Source of the DNA: Plantago elongata
Taxonomy: Eukaryota > Streptophyta > Magnoliopsida > Lamiales > Plantaginaceae
Assembly: GCA_036897095.1 (NCBI GenBank)
Contig: JAYMSP010001561.1
Location: 1-30,850 of the forward strand
Length of the DNA stretch: 30,850 nucleotides
Direction: 5' to 3'
The position numbers and the translations under genes were made by a program. The notes under the pieces were generated by a model, which had not been told where the DNA came from, did no database searches, and saw only the letters and a list, made by a program, of their open reading frames with translations. The stretch's first letter is position 1, and every line of letters begins with the position of its first letter. Below, one piece after another: positions 21,294 to 30,850 of the stretch.

Positions 21294-22227
21294 ATGAGTT
21301 ACAAAGCGATTCTCTCACTTGGCCTTCTGTTAGCTGCTATCACTCTTGTTTCCTCGGGAGTGATGGCTACCGAATCCACCAGGACTTCCAGTACTGCTAT
21401 GGATACATGTAAGATTTTTATGCTACATATTTCGTTTTAATCCTAACGGTATGCTAAACTAAACAAATTTTACTATGTTGTTTCATACTAATAGCACGTG
21501 TCACGTGTGTGAATTGTGATAGTAGTCGGGTATGTTGGTAGCTAACACGGGGTTAGCTCAACAAAAGAGATATTCTATATTGATCCCAATGACAACTACC
21601 TCAAGCTCTACCTGATAAATATTTTCACTTACAGATAACGAAGTTGCAATTAAGGATTTGATGAACGAGGCCTCAAGAGAAGGTGACAAGTACGAAGATG
21701 GTAAGTGGTTTTGGAAGTGGTGGCCATACTTCCATTATTTTAAGGGATTTGGTTATGAGAAGGGTTGGCACTTCCCAAGCGAAAAAAGAGGATATGAAGG
21801 CGGAAAAGGAGAATATTTTAATAATAAGGTAGAGAGGATCAACGTTGATGATGCATATCAACTTCCCTACACTCGTGAGTGATTTTACAATCTATATTAT
21901 TATCCAATGTTGATTATAATTTTGTATAATTGAAACTTATTTGTATAACTATTTAAAATTACTTTTATCAAATCTCAATTCAATGAATTTTCATTTACAG
22001 CTAGCAAAGGTGAGAAGGCTAACATAGTCGCACTCAATGATATGACTAACGAGGTCTCCGGTGACGATGGAAAGTACCTAGATGCTAAGTGGCCAGGTTG
22101 GAAATGGTGGAAGGGCTTTGGCAGTGGACAAGACTACCACTTCGCAGGTCGTAAAGGGGGCTATTTCGACAAGATGGGAGAGAAGATGGATGTTGGAGGT
22201 GCAAGTGCAGCTAAACCCCTCAACTAA
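21294..22227 (+). CDS. Secreted Trp/Lys/Gly-rich protein with two duplicated exons, 193 aa, function unknown
   Basis: Exons are 21294-21408, 21635-21874 and 22001-22227, and they join in frame. Both introns are phase 1. Exon 1 encodes a classic signal peptide (MSYKAILSLGLLLAAITLVS, with likely cleavage after SSGVMA), so the product probably enters the secretory pathway and reaches the apoplast or vacuole. Exons 2 and 3 are copies of one module: an acidic start (IKDLMNEASREGDKYEDGKW / LNDMTNEVSGDDGKYLDAKW), a Trp cluster (WFWKWWPYFHYFKGFG / WPGWKWWKGFG), then an aromatic/Gly/Lys tail (GWHFPSEKRGY / DYHFAGRKGGYFDKMGEK). There is no cysteine in the mature part, so it is not a defensin or thionin, and there is no BURP domain. 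The N-terminus resembles plant class II glycine-rich proteins, but the body does not. I recognise no family for it. A lineage-specific cell-wall, defence or peptide-precursor protein is possible, all by inference. Confidence 0.8.
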
Positions 22228-22850
22228 ATGTCGAATGTATATACGTGATGGTTTGTTTAAATTTTAAGTTATTATGAATAAGGAAAATTATGTTCCAGGA
22301 ATAATTATCTGCCATTGAGGGGTGACAAGAAGTAATTAATTGGCGTCTAGAAGCCCGTCTTTGTTTGGATTCCATTAAGGTTGTATCATCCATGTGATGC
22401 TACATACATGTAAATTGAAACATAAGTATGTTCCGATGTTCATAAATAAGTGGAGTTGATCAATTTGCAACTATTTTTGAATTTTAAATTCTAATATTGA
22501 TATCGAAATAATATCTATTATATAATTAATAACTTTTACGTTTAAAATATTTATATAAATTTTATTTTACGACTAACATGACAAATTTAATATATGTTAA
22601 TTCTAAAATTATATAGAGACGAAATAGTCACATTAATCAAGAGCTTAAAATTTTTATTTTAATTTAATTTTTTAATTTTAGTGCATGTATAAAAGTGATA
22701 AAATTATGTATAAATTATATAGTCATGCTATTGAGATTCCATTTTTTAAAGGATGATGATGGAATGAAAAATCAAGTCGACCTAAAAATGAAAATAAAAT
22801 GGAAAAAATAAATAAAGCAGCCAAAGTTGGAACAGAACAAGAGACACTCA
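22228..22850. other. 3'UTR of the Trp-rich gene and AT-rich intergenic DNA
   Basis: 3'UTR to about 22450, then strongly AT-rich sequence without genes up to the leader of the PHR1-type gene. No clear TATA box is seen for that gene. Confidence 0.5.
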
Positions 22851-24337
22851 CACAGAGCAAAACAGAATCACCGTAGAATTCTCTGACCCACTCTCCGGCG
22901 AGTGGACTGCGCGTTATACGTACGCGCCACCATCCGATATCAGTTTCTCCGCCGCCACCTGAGTTTGATTGATCTTGTATTCATTTCTCCCTAATTCCGA
23001 TTAGAGACCTGCTGATTCTTCTGCGGTAAGGTCTCCGGTTTACATCCTGATTATTACGATTTCTCAATTTCCAATCCGAATTTTATTCTTTGGCCTGCTC
23101 TTTCTCTTCATTGCTGCTGCTCGAACTACTACTAGTACTACCACCTGGTTAGGTTTTTGAGTTATTTATGAATTAGTAGTATGATATCAGTTTGATCATT
23201 TACCAGGTAATTGAATAGTGCAACACCACCTTATACCATCACTTGCATGCTTCATCATGCTTACTCGTTTTTTTTTTCATGTGTCAATTAATTACCTTTT
23301 GCCGTGAAACAAAAAAGTTGACCATATGAATATGATGCTTGTTCTGTTAGCGTAGTAGTAATGCAACTAGTAAAGCATCTATCGTGTGAGTTCTCTTCTC
23401 CATCATATACTGCTGTGGAAAAAAAGATCCTGTTAGTTGTTGTTACGTGATAACGCCCATGAATTTAATGTTAAGCTTCCGGTTGCTGGTTGTTGGTGTA
23501 CTATTGATTTATTTCCCTTTGATGAGAGTAGGGGGCATCTCTATGCCTACAACTTATAAGCCAGTTGATTTAGGGATTATGATAAGAGTTAGTCTGCCTG
23601 ATGTCTTTACCTTATGAGCTTTAGATTCTCCATGGGAGGAATTTGGATGCATAAAGCTTCTCGTTCACTGGGGATATAAGCCTATTATAACATGTGGTTT
23701 TAATGTCTGAGGAAATCACTCTGAGTAGCTAATCAGCCAAAAAAAATTGATCCTTTTGAAGGGAGAAGGTTGAGTATTGAACACAGCATAATCCTGAAAT
23801 AGGAAACATGTTATACATTCTGGGAGGTGGAATGGTTGCAAGTTTTTCATTTGTAATTTTTCGACATGCTGGAAAACATTATGTGGCTATGGACATATGC
23901 ACGGACAGGTTCTTCCTCCTGCTAAATATGCATCCAGACACAAATAATATATTGCCTGTAGGTGTTTGTTTAAAGTTCTGAAATATATAAAGCATAAATT
24001 ATGTTACCTATGCCCCAATAAGCTCGGTAAGAGCGTTCTTTTTTAGCCCGAGAGTGGAATAAAAAGTAAACATTAGTTTTTATATGTTCTTATCCATTTT
24101 GTATTGATTGTCTATAGAAACACTAGGTGCCTGTTTATAGGTGTGATTACTGATTAGCATGATCAATTTTTTGCTGAGACTGTTCATTGTCAGAAAACTA
24201 TTACCTTTTCTTTTGGCAGCTTATGTACTGCCATGATAGATCTGATGATCATTCTTATTTGATGTAACTAGGTGGCTTGAGGAATTAAGTTGGAACTAAA
24301 CATGCATTAATATCGCGGTTGTTTGACCCAGACGACA
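22851..24337 (+). promoter_or_regulatory. 5'UTR with a long intron of the PHR1-type gene
   Basis: A purine- and C-rich leader near 22851-23025 ends at a good donor (tctgcg|gtaagg, 23026). The likely acceptor is at 24271 (gtaactag|gtgg), just before the start codon at 24338. The intron of about 1.25 kb is T-rich and has no coding content. The transcription start is an estimate. Confidence 0.5.
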
Positions 24338-27300
24338 ATGGATGCAAGACCAGCTTTATCAGTTCAAAGATCAGGTGCAAGCCAACTAAAAGAATTTGGG
24401 GCTTCCCATGCTCTATCTTCTTCATTTCCTGTTTTTCCAACTCCCCTGCAAGAGTCAGGTCCCAGATTCTCAGACCCCCATCTAGTATCTGTAGGTAGAG
24501 AAGTCCAGCAACGTTCTGAAGCTGCTGTTTCACAATTGTCTCCCAACAGTGGTGTTGTTGGACAAGCATTTCCTTCCTCTTCAGGGTTTTATACCGATCT
24601 TCATTTCTCATCCACCCGACAAGATGAAAAGCACCCAAGACAGTCTGCCTTCATTTCTCAATCAGCTTGTATTGGTAAATCAGTTAGACAGTCTTTTGAA
24701 ACTGGAGTTCTTCACTCAACTGCACCGAGTCAGGTTAACAAAGAAAATAGCAACTCATGGTGTACAGATGTGCTCCCCGATTTTTCTGATTTTCCAATGG
24801 GTAACAGAATACAGAATAATCAACCAGATGGAAGCATGAGTGGAGACATTGCCATTCTGCCAGAGGATCTTAGTAAACGAAATGATTGGCAGGTTTGGGC
24901 TGATCAGCTTATAACTGATAATGACACTTATACTCCTGACTGGAATGAACTTCTTGCTGATGCAAATGCTGCCAATCCTGAACCAAGGGTAGACTGTACC
25001 TCTGTGCATGAGCTTTATGGGAGCCCTTTTATATGTTTTTTCCATTTTTGTTTAATTTACTCTGTGACAAGTTCTAAACTCTATTTTTCTCGTGTTAAAA
25101 TAGGCGTCACTGCAGATGTCCAAACAGTCAACAGGTTCATTAATGCAACAACCCCTCACATCTCAACCACTCCCAGGTACACCTGGAGAATTTTGTGGAA
25201 ATGCTGGTCAATCACCCTCTACTATTACTGCTCCCACAAAACAACGCATGCGTTGGACACCAGAGCTCCATGAGGCCTTTGTGGAAGCAGTTAATAAGCT
25301 TGGCGGAAGTGAAAGTAAATTTCTTCCCTAAACTGGTGAAGCGCTGAATGCACATTAACCTTGTCACTTCTACCCTGACCTTCACTCTGTTTATGGTGTA
25401 GGAGCTACTCCGAAAGGTGTCCTGAAGCTAATGAAAATCGAAGGTCTAACAATCTATCATGTTAAAAGCCATCTACAGGTATGAAATTATCATGAACTTG
25501 TCATTTTATAAACCTATGGACTAGAATCTTACCAAATCACTGTGTCCTGACCTGCAGAAATACCGGACAGCTAGATACATACCTGAGACAACTGAAGGTG
25601 TGCCAGGACTCTATGTTACCTTAATGTTATAAAATTTCCGTTTCATATTCCAAGTCAAATCATCAAATAAATGAATATTGCAGCTTTGTGACATGAAGTG
25701 TGAGAATAAAATTCATTTTTCCTTCTACCTCTTTTACTCTTCACCACCACACATAAAATAAGCTGACACAAAAGCTGCCATACGTACTATTTTACATGGT
25801 TTCTCTTAATATCCAAAATACATAGTCCGGTTCTTATGTAATTTTTATGCATCCCTATTAGATCTTATATTTATGTACAGGATAATAGTTCAGGCTTGTG
25901 ATTATATTATGTGGCTTTGTGGAAGAATAAACTACTTCTAGCAAAATAAGAAACTGTGGGCTTGTGCTTGTCAATTTTGTCACCTTGTAGTGGACTTTGA
26001 TCAGCATTATTTTCTTTTCGGGATAATATATGTAGTTAAATTATACGGACTGTATATTCAAGGAATCTGTATTAGTATACTTTGTCTCGTTGTGATAACC
26101 TTCAAATCTGTGGTCTCTTCCTTTATCTGAGCATTATTGTTACAAATTTCTGTACACTGTATACGTAATAAGAATGCATAAATGGGCTGACATTTTTCAT
26201 GCAAGATTAAAGTTTTCTCTTCTAATGCAAAATCTCCAGGGAGCAAACCAACGTCCGTTCAAGATTTGCCATCTCTGGAACTAAAAACGTGAGTATGATA
26301 GTTGTTTGCTGCATCTCTTCCACTGAATAATATCTCATGCTGCAGATGCTCTAATTTGAAAACACATTGTGCTATAACCTGTATTGGTCGTTTTGAGTTT
26401 GGTCCATATGTTACCTTGACTGGTTTCTTTATTATTATGATGTTTGATTCTAATTGGAACTGAAAATTCAGTTATTTTTATAGTTGATTCTAATAACAAA
26501 AGCTTGGTTGAAGTACTGTATTGTTGCGACCTACTGTTAATTGTATACTTGCTTTTTTGCATGTATATTCTCTTGCTGATTGTCATGCAATCCTGGTGTT
26601 TATACAGCGGCATTCAGATCACTGAAGCATTGCGAATGCAAATGGAAGTCCAAAAGCAGCTGCACACACAGCTTGAGGTATTTTTGTGCTTTGCGAAAAC
26701 CTTGCAAAAGTAGTCGCCTTTAATTTTCTTCTTGGAAATTTACTACGATTAAACTTGATACTATTCTGATACATGCTGAAAAAGGTAATCTTCGACACTT
26801 GTAGCATTTGGTATGATCCTGCAATTGTGTCAAATATTGTGCAAATTAGGACAATTTGTAGCATGTCTCTTTCTCCATCTTCTATCAGTTCTGCAAACTT
26901 TATCTGGTTCTCCAGCATGTCTTCTCTGTTAGCATTCCAAATCACAGCCTAGATGACAAACAGCACAGGCTTCAATTCTCATCTGATAGATTTGTGACTG
27001 TGATGCGTTGCACACATTTGTGGTGAAATAAGATAAATAAGCGGGCATTGGGTGGGGTGGGATCATTTGAAGCCAAGTACATATTCATGAGGAGAACTAA
27101 ATTGTAAAACATGTGTTAGAGACTCCTTACACCTTAAAAATAACCACACAGCTAACTATTCACATATTCTTCTAATTTCCACTTCAACTTTAAATATTTG
27201 GAAGGACTATACCACATGCCACCCCGAATATTTGACACATTCTCCTAGTTTGCATTGTCTAAACCATTAGACCGTCAAGCACAGTGGCTTCTCAAGTAAT

Positions 27301-27695
27301 AGATCCTTCTATGAATTTAGCCTTTTCTGTTCAGTAAGAGGTAATGCATGACTTCTCTTAGTATTGATGCATTATTATTCTTTCTGCAGAATCAAAGAAG
27401 TTTGCAGCTTCGTATTGAAGAGCAAGGCAGATATCTTCAGATGATATTTGAGCAACAGCATAAGCAGGGAACAGAAACGCTCAAGGGGGTTTCCTCAACC
27501 AGTGAGGAACCTCTAAAAGGCTCCAAAGAAGCAGTTCGAAATTCTTCCTCCACAGATCAGTTAGGAATGGAAGCTCTGATCACCCCTGGAGAGAAACGAA
27601 AATCCCCTGTTCAAAATCCTGAAGGAAATGTTGATGGCACATCCAACTCACCGCCAACAAAGCGTGCAAAAGCACGTGTAAAGATCACCACGTAG
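24338..27695 (+). CDS. PHR1: PHR1-type MYB-CC transcription factor, 7 coding exons, 467 aa
   Basis: Exons are 24338-24988, 25104-25314, 25402-25478, 25558-25597, 26240-26288, 26608-26677 and 27390-27695, totalling 1404 nt in frame. The start MDARP matches the usual ME/DARP opening of PHR1 homologues. The N-terminal region has the family blocks [10 protein letters not shown] and [20 protein letters not shown]. The single MYB/GARP-type DNA-binding domain is at about 263-319 ([51 protein letters not shown]). The MYB-CC coiled coil is at about 344-390 ([39 protein letters not shown]). The C-terminus has a basic [11 protein letters not shown] stretch. PHR1 acts in the nucleus as the central activator of phosphate-starvation genes through P1BS sites, and it is held back by SPX proteins when phosphate is plentiful. 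The residues that bind SPX lie in the coiled coil, which looks intact. A PHL1 or PHR2 paralogue is an alternative name. Confidence 0.93.
25598..26239 (+). other. Intron 4 of the PHR1-type gene (642 bp)
   Basis: AT-rich intron that separates the end of the MYB domain from the linker before the coiled coil. No internal gene or repeat is recognised. Confidence 0.7.
26678..27389 (+). other. Intron 6 of the PHR1-type gene (712 bp)
   Basis: Interrupts the coiled-coil coding region, at the family-conserved position between QLE and NQRSLQLR. Its middle (about 27000-27310) is less T-rich than the flanks and could be a transposon remnant, but no terminal repeats are visible. Confidence 0.6.
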
Positions 27696-28472
27696 ATGTG
27701 GGATTCTGTTCAGACTTCTAGTTGTTCCATCCATGCATGACAATAGTGCTTTTGTCTTCGTAGTTTAGTAATCTTAGATGTTTGACTTTCGTAAACTCGA
27801 TTTTCGCACTCATCTAATCTTTTAGATCTAGGTAGTTTTATGAGACTCAGAATTTTTTGTTGAACTTCACTTGGTTTCTGAGATGAGACGTTTGTAAAAA
27901 CTTTTCCAGATGATGGTTTAATAAAGTTTGGATTACTATGTGGATATGGGTCTAATTTGATATGTCAGCGGTCAGCCTGTCTCTTTTCGTAATACTAAAA
28001 AGCACAGCAGGAAGTCCTATACTTTCGTTATTGGTGTTAAGAGTTGATCAGGAAAAGAAACTGCAAGTGAAGATCTACACACCACCACCATCCAGATTCG
28101 GAAATCTATTGCAGTTGATATAGTTGAGCAAAAACTGCCAAAGTTGAAGAGTTTGTTAAGTTGTGGTGCCCTCTCAAGGAGCCGCCACAGGTTAGAACAA
28201 TGGTGTTCAGGATTTCAAGCTGAAAACTGAAAAGAAATGGAAGTGCAAGAACTCAAGAATCATGATATACAAAATCAATCCAATCAATCAATCCATTCAT
28301 GCACACAGTATTTTACAAAATGTGATTATAATTAATTAAACACACAAAGAGATCAACAAAATGTGCACATACAGTTTTCTCTGCAGAACTCACTAACAAC
28401 AACAACAAATTTCTCAAAAGAATCCACAACCACCTCCTTCTGCATTTTCAAACCCCACCCAGATTTCTTCAC
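27696..28472. other. Intergenic region between convergent genes (both 3' ends)
   Basis: 3'UTR of the PHR1-type gene up to about 27950, then non-coding DNA and the 3'UTR of the JASON-type gene on the other strand. No further gene is visible. Confidence 0.6.
27920..27925 (+). terminator. Probable polyadenylation signal (AATAAA) of the PHR1-type gene
   Basis: A canonical hexamer 225 bp after the stop codon in a T-rich context. It fits a 3'UTR of about 250 bp. Confidence 0.5.
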
Positions 28473-30098
28473 TCATTTCATGTATACCTCTATACGACGA
28501 GACTGAATCTGTGTGCCTCTATACGATGAGACTGAATCTGAACGCTTTGCTAAGCTTGAGTTATTCCAGTAGCTCCCCACAGAGCCTATAATAGGCATGT
28601 CATCTGGGCTTCGGCTGGGAGACTTCCTCGGAGAGGCAGAAGCTGCTGACATTTGTCTCAGCTCGTCAACTGTCAGTGCACCTAAAATTGGCCTATCTTC
28701 AAAGCTCAACGCAGAACTAGACCCTTCAGATATTGTTTTCTTCGCTGAGACTTCGGGAGAAGCCAACCAATTCGAAAGACTAGCATCAATTGCTATTTTT
28801 TGATTCTTGCTCTTTGACTGATCATATTTTGGTGCCTGTCGAAATGTCGGTTCTGAGCTAAAAGATAGATGAGGTGCTTCAAAATTGCTTGACAAATTCT
28901 CCTTTTGTGACTTTACGTGATGTGCTCCTTTCGATTTTACAGCTTTCCACTGAGAACTATTCTCTACTGGATTGAGCACCGAGTTGACATAATCACTTCT
29001 ATATCGGGTACTAGTATTTTGTTGGAAATCATTGACTTCCTCATCATGCATATTTGATTCTATAGACTCAGTTAAGACCGATTCGGACCATACTTGTTGG
29101 CCAGCAATTTCCATGTCAACATCTTCATCACTATCCTCGTCATAATCCTCCAAGTCTTCCAAATCACTATCATCATACACCTCTGATTCATCGTCGCTGT
29201 CTCGTGCATTATGGTACCTATGGTTCTCCGGGTACGACCCGACACTAGAAATGACAGAATTGTCATCTTCAGATAGTGATATCCTCTTGAATTCCTCCTT
29301 TTCCTTCTGAACTTCCGCATTGAACTCAGAAAGAGAGTCTATACTTTCCTGTACCGCAACATGCTCATATGTGGTGACATTAGAATTAAAGGTAACTCTC
29401 TTCTTTGGGCTAGGAGAAGGGCTTGGACTCAGTTGCTTAATTTCCTCATGTTTGTTTCTACACCCAAAATCCAAAATAACAGAAAATAAATAAAACCAGA
29501 AAACTGAACTAGCAAAAGGTAAAATCTACGAAAAGTCATACTCATCAGCTTAAGAAACAGTTTCGAAAAGATTCGATTACTCACTGTGATTCGGTAACCA
29601 GGTCAATAGCTGGTGTTTCTACAACAGTCTGTTCTACAACAAGTTGTATTTCCTGGTGGACATTCTGAACTCTTTTTCTCTGAATCAAACATCAACCAGT
29701 CAGTTCAGCTAAAGCTAAATTGAACAAAGCTACACAATACAGAAAATAGAAACAAGCCACTAAAGAATAACATAGCAGCATTCAAACCAGCAAGTAGAGT
29801 AGAGTCTATTCCTTGATTAAAAACCAAATCACAAATATTACTTAAAAAGATCCAACCTTTCTGCATAATTCACGTTGAGCAAGCATAGCAGCTAAACTAA
29901 AGTACTTGAGCATAATTCATAACAAAAGACAAACAATTTCAGAAACCCTTGAAAATGAAACACTAATCTGACAATGCGAAGAAAGGAGAAAAGAAGTCGG
30001 AAGAAAAGGGAATTTACTTGAGGGCTTGTCCGATTGGGTCGATGTTTTCTACGCCTCTGATCCTTTGGGCCATTAAAGCACCCAAGAAAACAACCCAT
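28473..30098 (-). CDS. JASON: JASON-family protein, 3 exons, 386 aa
   Basis: Exons on the minus strand are 30098-30018, 29679-29585 and 29457-28473, joining in frame. The N-terminus MGCFLGCFNGPKDQRRRKHR is the typical start of plant JASON and JASON-like proteins and justifies the ATG at 30098. Family blocks follow: SPSPSPKKRVTFNSNVTTYE near residue 70, a long acidic stretch (about 130-170), VNSVLNPVENSSQWKAVK, IAIDASLSNWLASPE, EDRPILGALTVDELRQ and SRSPDDMPIIGSVGSYW near the end. Arabidopsis JASON keeps the two spindles apart in male meiosis II, partly through PS1, and its loss gives unreduced pollen. The molecular activity is unknown. No enzyme domain or membrane segment is seen. It may be JASON itself or a close paralogue with another role. 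Gly2-Cys3 could allow lipid modification, but position 6 is not Ser/Thr, so this is weak. Confidence 0.87.
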
Positions 30099-30551
30099 TG
30101 CTTAAAAGAAATAAAATGTTTGGTTTATTACAGAGAGATGATAATTTTATGTTGGTTCAGATAATTGAAAGAAGAAGCTCTCTATCCATTTTCTTCTTCT
30201 TCTTCTTCTTCTTTCTTCTTTAACAGACAGAATGAAAAAGAGAGCAAAACGGTCGAGTTTTGGGTTTGGTGGGGTGTAATAGGCGTGCTTTTTTAAGTGA
30301 CCGTTGGGATTTACTACTATTTTCATGTAACGTACAACTTGCATTATTATACTACTATCTATTTATTGCCACTCAGATTTATTTATTGCTTCACATTTTT
30401 AAATGGAACAATTTTTGCTAATCAGGATAATGTTGTAATAGATCAGGAGGAAGATGCTTGTCAAATAGGATAATGGCGATGACTAACTGTCCAAAAATAC
30501 TTTAACATTCCTAAACAATGAAAATGCAGATCTTCACTGGCATGGCATTTT
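30099..30551 (-). promoter_or_regulatory. 5'UTR and promoter of the JASON-type gene
   Basis: Includes a (TTC)n/(GAA)n microsatellite at 30190-30220, read as GA-rich leader sequence on the minus strand, and the MSA motif listed separately. No clear TATA box is visible. Further upstream it is AT-rich. Confidence 0.5.
30299..30308 (-). promoter_or_regulatory. MSA (mitosis-specific activator) element
   Basis: On the minus strand the sequence is CCCAACGGTC, which fits the MSA consensus YCYAACGGYY at all ten positions. It lies about 200 bp upstream of the ATG. A second AACGG core lies at 30248-30252 on the + strand (caaaacggtc). MSA elements are bound by three-repeat MYB (MYB3R) factors and give G2/M-phase expression (established). 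A role here is inferred. Confidence 0.5.
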
Positions 30552-30660
30552 AATGGAAATTTTGATAAAATTATATTTGAAATGAAATTGAAATGGAAGT
30601 ATTTGAAGTGTATTTTTAGTCAAATCACTGTTCATCGAACCAAACGAAACATTTAAATGT
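30552..30660. repeat. Inverted copy of the 9.4-kb repeat
   Basis: The reverse complement of 30552-30650 follows 9440-9530 closely (gtttggttcgatgaacagtg, then atttgactaaaaatacactt, then caaatactt). It marks a dispersed repeat family with at least two copies in this window in opposite orientation. The rest of the window to 30850 is AT-rich and ends in A-rich low-complexity sequence. Confidence 0.55.
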
Positions 30661-30850
30661 CTGGTCAATCAACCCCTCATTAATTAAAAAATAGATCATT
30701 TTACTAACCATTTGAATTATATATATAATACGTCTTAAAACTTTCATGAGCGGTTAGTCAGGATAAGGTGTGAATGTACGTTACACAATTTTAATAAGGC
30801 CGAATGCAATATTTCAGATTCTTTCAAAAAAAAAAATAAAATAAAAAAAA

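Noticed and set aside
21294-22227. Idea that the Trp-rich gene is a BURP-type cyclic-peptide (burpitide) precursor
   Set aside because: No BURP domain with its Cys-His pattern is present and no clear core peptide repeats occur. Kept only as a remote possibility in the finding.
24364-24638. Minus-strand open frames inside PHR1 exon 1
   Set aside because: Antisense to a well-supported coding exon and without recognisable domains.
29072-29320. 82-codon minus-strand frame rich in Arg/Met within JASON exon 3
   Set aside because: It is a shifted frame of the acidic coding stretch; the in-frame reading shows the conserved JASON blocks.

Overview
The window is nuclear DNA from a flowering plant, almost certainly a eudicot. 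The genes have several exons with GT-AG introns. The intergenic DNA is AT-rich and carries microsatellites and small transposon-like repeats. Every recognisable protein belongs to a land-plant family. The dispersed elements built on 'ctgaactgaact' remind me of repeats in beet, spinach and quinoa relatives (Amaranthaceae, Caryophyllales), but that placement is a guess from memory.

Layout. Bases 1-2830 are intergenic: a repeat cluster with inverted ends and a 72-bp tandem repeat (484-1037), and no gene I can support. A TPR protein gene follows on + (3242-4570, 3 exons). It converges on a 9-exon G3BP-like gene on - (8777 down to 4991; NTF2 domain, RRM, RGG tail). An intergenic stretch at about 8900-10690 holds more repeats. 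A SUVR-type histone methyltransferase gene comes next on + (11876-16197, 9 coding exons plus a 5'UTR exon). Between 17.1 and 20.7 kb two diverged copies of a small-protein gene (17445-17741 and 20219-20506, both +) flank an intronless DUF247 gene on - (19365 down to 18031). At 21294-22227 (+) lies a three-exon gene for a secreted, tryptophan-rich, internally duplicated protein that I do not recognise. A PHR1-type MYB-CC gene follows on + (24338-27695, 7 coding exons, long 5'UTR intron). It converges on a JASON-family gene on - (30098 down to 28473, 3 exons). The last 750 bp hold the JASON promoter and another repeat copy.

The genes do not form a pathway. They are unlinked housekeeping and regulatory functions: stress-granule RNA binding, chromatin methylation, phosphate-starvation signalling and meiosis. 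The notable parts are the secreted Trp-rich duplicated-exon gene and the duplicated small gene around the DUF247 gene. Also worth a look are a perfect G2/M (MSA) promoter motif upstream of the JASON gene, and two in-frame microexons in the SUVR gene.

All exon borders were set by hand from GT-AG sites, reading frame and family resemblance. Each assembled coding sequence adds up to a whole number of codons.
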